Source: Dechloromonas sp. (lineage in GTDB: Bacteria; Pseudomonadota; Gammaproteobacteria; Burkholderiales; Rhodocyclaceae). Taken from it: a stretch of 64,000 nucleotides of DNA. The position numbers were made by a program, and so were the translations under genes. Location: positions 62,001 through 126,000 of the forward strand of contig JAQUAX010000012.1 in assembly GCA_028687035.1 (NCBI GenBank), in the 5' to 3' direction. Positions 59,391 to 64,000 of this stretch are shown here, one piece after another (the first letter of the stretch is position 1; each line of letters begins with the position of its first letter). The notes under the pieces were generated by a model. That model saw nothing but the letters and a program-made list of their open reading frames with translations, made no database searches and had not been told where the DNA came from.

Positions 59391-60725
59391 ATGCCGTTTT
59401 CCGTCGCCCGCGGGCTGCTTGCCCACGCTTTTCCCGTGCTGATCGCCCAGCTGGCATCGATCGGCATGATGGTCGTCGATACCGCCGTGCTCGGCCATGT
59501 CAGCCCGCTCGACCTGGCCGCCGTCGCGATCGGCGGCGGTATCCACGTGTCGGTCGTCTTCGCGCTGGCCGGCATCCTGCAGGCGGTCGCCCCGGTCGTC
59601 GCCCACCTGCATGGCGCGCGGCGCGACGGCGAGGTTGCCGGCGTGCTGCAGCAGGGTTTCTGGCTGGCGCTGCTGCTCAGCCTGCCCGGCGTGCTGTTCC
59701 TGACCCATCCGGGCGTCGTGCTCGACCCGGCCGGCATGGATGCCGCGGTGGACGCCAAGGTGCGCGAATATCTCGGCCTGCTCGCCTGGAGCCTGCCCGC
59801 CGCGCTCGCCTACCGGACCTTCTACGCCTTCTGCAATGCGCTCGGCCGGCCGCGGGTGCTGATGGCGATCGGCCTCGTCGCGCTCGCGGTGCACGCCGTG
59901 CTGGCCTGGGGATTCGCGCAGCAGGGCTGGCTGGGCGCACCGACCGGCGTCGCCGGCTGCGCCTTGTCCAACGTGCTGATCGGCTGGTCGGCCTGCCTGG
60001 TCGCCGCCTTCTACCTGGCCCGCGGGCCGCTCGGGCGCTACCGTCCGTTCGCCGGCTGGCGCGCTCCCGACTGGCCGACCTGGCGGGAACTGCTGCGCCT
60101 CGGCGTGCCGATGGGTTTTTCCAACCTGGTCGAGATCACCGCCTTCACGCTGGTCGCGCTGTTCGTCGCGTCGCTCGGCGCGACCGTCGTTGCCGGCCAC
60201 CGCATCGTCGCCAACCTGTCGGCGCTGGTCTATATGCTGCCGCTGTCGCTCGGCATCGCGACGCTGTCCGCACTTGGCCAGTCGGTCGGCGCGCGCGACT
60301 GGCCGGTCGCCCGGGCGACCGTGCAGGCCGGGCTGCTGCTGGCCGGCGGCCTGTCGTTGCTGAGCGGCCTGCTGCTGTGGCTTGCCGCGGCGCCGCTGGT
60401 CGCCCCCTATACCGACGATCCGGCGGTGCGCGATGTCGCGGTCGGGCTGGTCGCCTATGTCGCGATCTACCAGTTCTTCGATGCGCTGCAGACCGTGGCC
60501 GGCCATGCGCTGCGCGCCTACCGGGTGACCTTCGTGCCGATGCTGGTCCAGACCTTCTGTTTCTGGGGCGTCGGACTGCTCGGCGGCGCCTGGCTGTGCT
60601 ACCGCGGGCCGCAACTCGGCGTCGCCGGTTTCTGGCTGGCGGCGGTAGTCAGTCTGGTGCTCGCTGCGGGCCTGCTGTTGCCGCTGCTGCGCAAGGCGAT
60701 GCAGGCCACTGAATCCAATCCGTAA
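59391..60725 (+). CDS. MATE family efflux transporter
   Basis: 444 residues with twelve predicted helices in two homologous halves, NorM-like. [17 protein letters not shown] near the N-terminus and the second-half repeat [15 protein letters not shown] ... VVAGHRI identify it. It likely exports cationic drugs in exchange for sodium or protons. Divergent from paaK across 111 bases. Confidence 0.93.
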   Translation: MPFSVARGLLAHAFPVLIAQLASIGMMVVDTAVLGHVSPLDLAAVAIGGGIHVSVVFALAGILQAVAPVVAHLHGARRDGEVAGVLQQGFWLALLLSLPGVLFLTHPGVVLDPAGMDAAVDAKVREYLGLLAWSLPAALAYRTFYAFCNALGRPRVLMAIGLVALAVHAVLAWGFAQQGWLGAPTGVAGCALSNVLIGWSACLVAAFYLARGPLGRYRPFAGWRAPDWPTWRELLRLGVPMGFSNLVEITAFTLVALFVASLGATVVAGHRIVANLSALVYMLPLSLGIATLSALGQSVGARDWPVARATVQAGLLLAGGLSLLSGLLLWLAAAPLVAPYTDDPAVRDVAVGLVAYVAIYQFFDALQTVAGHALRAYRVTFVPMLVQTFCFWGVGLLGGAWLCYRGPQLGVAGFWLAAVVSLVLAAGLLLPLLRKAMQATESNP

Positions 60726-60861
60726 TTATGAATTTTGGCCTGCAATAATTCGCAATGCTTGTGGTAAGATTTTCGGTTCAAGAAGGTATAACCGGGTGGG
60801 GTCGGGGGAACTATCGGCCACTGCTCACAGCTCGCAACTCAACTCAACGCAAGGAAAGCGC
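60726..60861. promoter_or_regulatory. AT-rich leader region of sucCD
   Basis: 136 bases between the MATE gene and sucC, AT-rich at first (TAAGAT at 60765-60770 and TATAAC at 60787-60792 are possible -10 boxes) and then G-rich. No -35 match is good enough to name a promoter, but one is expected here. Confidence 0.4.
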
Positions 60862-62022
<1,161 letters not shown>

Positions 62023-62033
62023 GGAGCCACTGA

Positions 62034-62927
62034 ATGTCCATTCTGATCAACAAGAACACCCGCATCATCACCCAGGGCATCACCGGCAAGACCGGCCAGT
62101 TCCACACGGAAAAGTGCCAGGAATATGCGAATGGCAAGGAATGCTTCGTTGCCGGCGTGAACCCGAAGAAGGCTGGCGAAAAGATTTTCGACATTCCCAT
62201 CTACGGTTCCGTCAAGGAAGCCGCCGCTGAAACCGGCGCCACCGTTTCCGTTATCTACGTGCCGCCCGCCGGCGCCGCCGCCGCGATCTGGGAAGCCGTC
62301 GAAGCCGACCTCGACCTGGCGATCTGCATCACCGAAGGCATCCCCGTCCGCGACATGCTGATGGTCCGCAACAAGATGAAGGCCAAGGAAGCCGCCGGCG
62401 GCAAGAAGACCCTGCTGCTCGGCCCGAACTGCCCCGGCCTGATCACCCCGGACGAAGTGAAGATCGGCATCATGCCGGGTCACATCCACCGCAAGGGCCG
62501 CATCGGCGTCGTTTCCCGTTCCGGCACGCTGACCTACGAAGCCGTCGGTCAGCTGACCGAGCTGGGCCTCGGCCAGTCTTCCGCGGTCGGTATCGGCGGC
62601 GACCCGATCAACGGCCTGAAGCACATCGACGTCATGAAGATGTTCAACGACGATCCGGATACGGACGCCGTCATCATGATCGGTGAAATCGGCGGCCCGG
62701 ACGAAGCCGAAGCCGCCCAGTGGTGCAAGGCCAACATGAAGAAGCCGATCGTCGGCTTCATCGCCGGTGTCACCGCGCCGGCCGGCAAGCGCATGGGCCA
62801 CGCCGGCGCGCTGATCTCCGGCGGTGCCGACACCGCCGACGCCAAGCTCGCCATCATGGAAGAGTGCGGCTTCAAGGTGACGCGCAACCCGTCCGAAATG
62901 GCCAAGCTGCTGAAGGCCATGCTGTAA
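62034..62927 (+). CDS. sucD: Succinyl-CoA synthetase alpha subunit
   Basis: Binds CoA and carries the phospho-histidine, His256 in RMGHAGALISGG. 297 residues; the CoA fold has GITGKTGQFHT and GPNCPGLITP. Followed by a strong terminator. Confidence 0.97.
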   Translation: MSILINKNTRIITQGITGKTGQFHTEKCQEYANGKECFVAGVNPKKAGEKIFDIPIYGSVKEAAAETGATVSVIYVPPAGAAAAIWEAVEADLDLAICITEGIPVRDMLMVRNKMKAKEAAGGKKTLLLGPNCPGLITPDEVKIGIMPGHIHRKGRIGVVSRSGTLTYEAVGQLTELGLGQSSAVGIGGDPINGLKHIDVMKMFNDDPDTDAVIMIGEIGGPDEAEAAQWCKANMKKPIVGFIAGVTAPAGKRMGHAGALISGGADTADAKLAIMEECGFKVTRNPSEMAKLLKAML

Positions 62928-62950
62928 AATTCGAGCCTAGCTCAACCAGG

Positions 62951-62986
62951 AAAAGGCGGGCCCCGTGCCCGCCTTTTTTATTTTTC
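62951..62986 (+). terminator. Rho-independent terminator after sucCD
   Basis: AAAGGCGGG (62952-62960) pairs with CCCGCCTTT (62968-62976), 7-base loop, followed by a T-rich run to 62986, 24 bases after the sucD stop and just before the TerC-type gene. Confidence 0.88.
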
Positions 62987-62994
62987 GAACGCGC

Positions 62995-63696
62995 ATGGAA
63001 CTCGACTTCACCTCCGCCGCCTTCTGGCTCGCCGTCGGCCAGATCATCCTGATCGACATCGTGCTGTCCGGCGACAACGCCGTGGTCATTGCGCTGGCCT
63101 GCCGAAATCTCGCGGTCGACCAGCGGAAGAAGGGGATTTTCTGGGGCGTTGCCGGCGCCGTCAGCCTGCGCGTCGTGCTGACCACCTGTGCGGCGCTGGT
63201 CATGAACCTGCCCTGGCTGAAGTTCGCCGGCGGCCTGCTGCTGCTGTGGATCGCCGTCAAGCTGATGCTGCCGGAGGAAGAGGAGGGTGAGGACATCGAA
63301 GCCTCGGCCCACCTGTGGGGCGCGGTCAAGACCATCGTCGTTGCCGACTTCGTGATGAGTCTGGACAACGTCATCGCCGTCGCCGGCGCCGCACACGGCA
63401 GCCTGGTGCTGCTGCTCTTCGGGCTGGCCGTCAGCATTCCGCTGATCGTCTGGTCGAGCCAACTGATCCTGCGCTGGATGGAGCGCTATCCGGTCATCGT
63501 GCTGTTCGGCGCGGCGCTGCTCGGCTACGTGTCGGGCCAGATGATCTTCACCGATCCCGGCGTGCTCGGCCTGCTGCCGCCGCTGCCGGCCTGGAGCGGC
63601 AAGCTGGCCGGCGCGGTCGGCGCCGTGCTGGTCGTCGCCGTCGGTCGCTGGCTGGAGCAGCGCATCCTTGAAAAACAGGATGTGACCATTGTATAA
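62995..63696 (+). CDS. TerC family membrane protein (YjbE-like)
   Basis: 233 residues, seven predicted helices, with the two acidic TerC signatures DIVLSGDNAVVIALA and FVMSLDNVIAVAGAA. Relatives are implicated in manganese or tellurium handling. An acidic loop EEEEGED joins the halves. It starts after the sucCD terminator. Confidence 0.92.
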   Translation: MELDFTSAAFWLAVGQIILIDIVLSGDNAVVIALACRNLAVDQRKKGIFWGVAGAVSLRVVLTTCAALVMNLPWLKFAGGLLLLWIAVKLMLPEEEEGEDIEASAHLWGAVKTIVVADFVMSLDNVIAVAGAAHGSLVLLLFGLAVSIPLIVWSSQLILRWMERYPVIVLFGAALLGYVSGQMIFTDPGVLGLLPPLPAWSGKLAGAVGAVLVVAVGRWLEQRILEKQDVTIV

Positions 63697-63726
63697 ATCG
63701 CTCGCAGAGACTGATGGAGGCCGAAA

Positions 63727-64000
63727 ATGAACGCCCGTGAACAGGAAAGCGCGTTGCTCGATCGCTGCCTCCTTGTCGCCCGGCATCGGCAATCGGTGGC
63801 CGCGAACGGCACCGAAGCCAATGTCTTCCGTCTTGCCGGCTCGGTGTTGCGCTCGCGCCTGCCGGTCGAGGCAAGCCGTTTGAAGCAGGCGAGTGCCGAC
63901 TACTTCGCACAGCATCCCGATGAACGGCTTTCAGCAGAGGACGCAATCCGCCGCGGTCTGGTCGTCAGCCTGCCCCGGCTCCGCGACATGCTGAGCCACC
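63727..64000 (+). CDS. Unknown protein, 3' truncated by the window
   Basis: An open frame from ATG 63727 to the window end (91 residues visible, no stop). A clear GGAGG ribosome site is 7 bases upstream. The visible part is polar and helical (MNAREQESALLDRC ... DERLSAEDAIRRGLVV). I recognise no domain. Confidence 0.65.
   Translation, partial: MNAREQESALLDRCLLVARHRQSVAANGTEANVFRLAGSVLRSRLPVEASRLKQASADYFAQHPDERLSAEDAIRRGLVVSLPRLRDMLSH

Overview
The window is a 64 kb piece of a high-GC (roughly two thirds G+C by eye) betaproteobacterial chromosome. Several gene orders are classic for this class: glyA-nrdR-ribD, rhodanese-grxC-secB-gpsA, mlaFEDACB followed by an ABC-2 exporter, ibaG, murA and his genes, then hisBHAFIE-hinT-tatABC, and sucCD. 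Together with the TRAP and phytochrome content this suggests the order Rhodocyclales (inference from gene order, not from a database search). No rRNA, tRNA, CRISPR array, prophage or intact insertion sequence was seen. Coding density is very high; many genes overlap by 1-8 bases (ATGA, GTGA, TAATG junctions).

Region by region: 1-1.7 kb holds the 3' end of an arginine/lysine/ornithine decarboxylase. 1.8-11.9 kb is a minus-strand block, yjgA-mog-thyA-bphO-bphP-folA-histidine kinase, in which a heme oxygenase and a phytochrome GGDEF/EAL protein sit between thyA and folA. 12-15.7 kb has pmbA and two near-identical TakP-like TRAP binding proteins. 15.7-17.1 kb is a gene-poor stretch that turns AT-rich and carries a cold-shock/membrane/Excalibur protein and a gene remnant. 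17.1-19.2 kb has the TRAP membrane subunits. 19.3-22.8 kb is a phosphatase, glyA, nrdR and ribD; 22.7-26.7 kb (minus) is moeB/thiF, an unknown gene, ctpA and an EnvC-like gene. 26.7-29.7 kb is arsR-rhodanese-grxC-secB-SH3-gpsA. 29.7-35.8 kb has trmL, comF, bioB, bioC and a minus-strand CBS-HDOD-msrP-msrQ set.

36-52.6 kb is a long plus-strand series: Mla phospholipid transport, an exporter, ibaG, murA, histidine biosynthesis, hinT and Tat. It is interrupted between hisD and hisB by a split chromate transporter and by a CZB-domain gene plus hisC on the other strand. 52.7-60.7 kb holds a glutamine amidotransferase, a DegS/DegQ-type protease, a Nif3-like gene, a FimV-like gene, an FAH-family hydrolase, paaK and a MATE pump. 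60.9-64 kb has sucCD, a TerC-family gene and a truncated unknown gene.

The most notable observation is a small ArsR-family regulator (26779-27096). Its two cysteines lie 66 residues apart, matching the persulfide sensors BigR and SqrR. It is co-directional with a rhodanese and a glutaredoxin, and a near-perfect 16-bp palindrome covers the -35 region of its likely promoter: a candidate sulfane-sulfur-responsive operon. Others are the phytochrome cassette splitting thyA and folA, a cysteine-free MlaA without lipobox, the interrupted his operon, and the diverged TRAP binding-protein pair.
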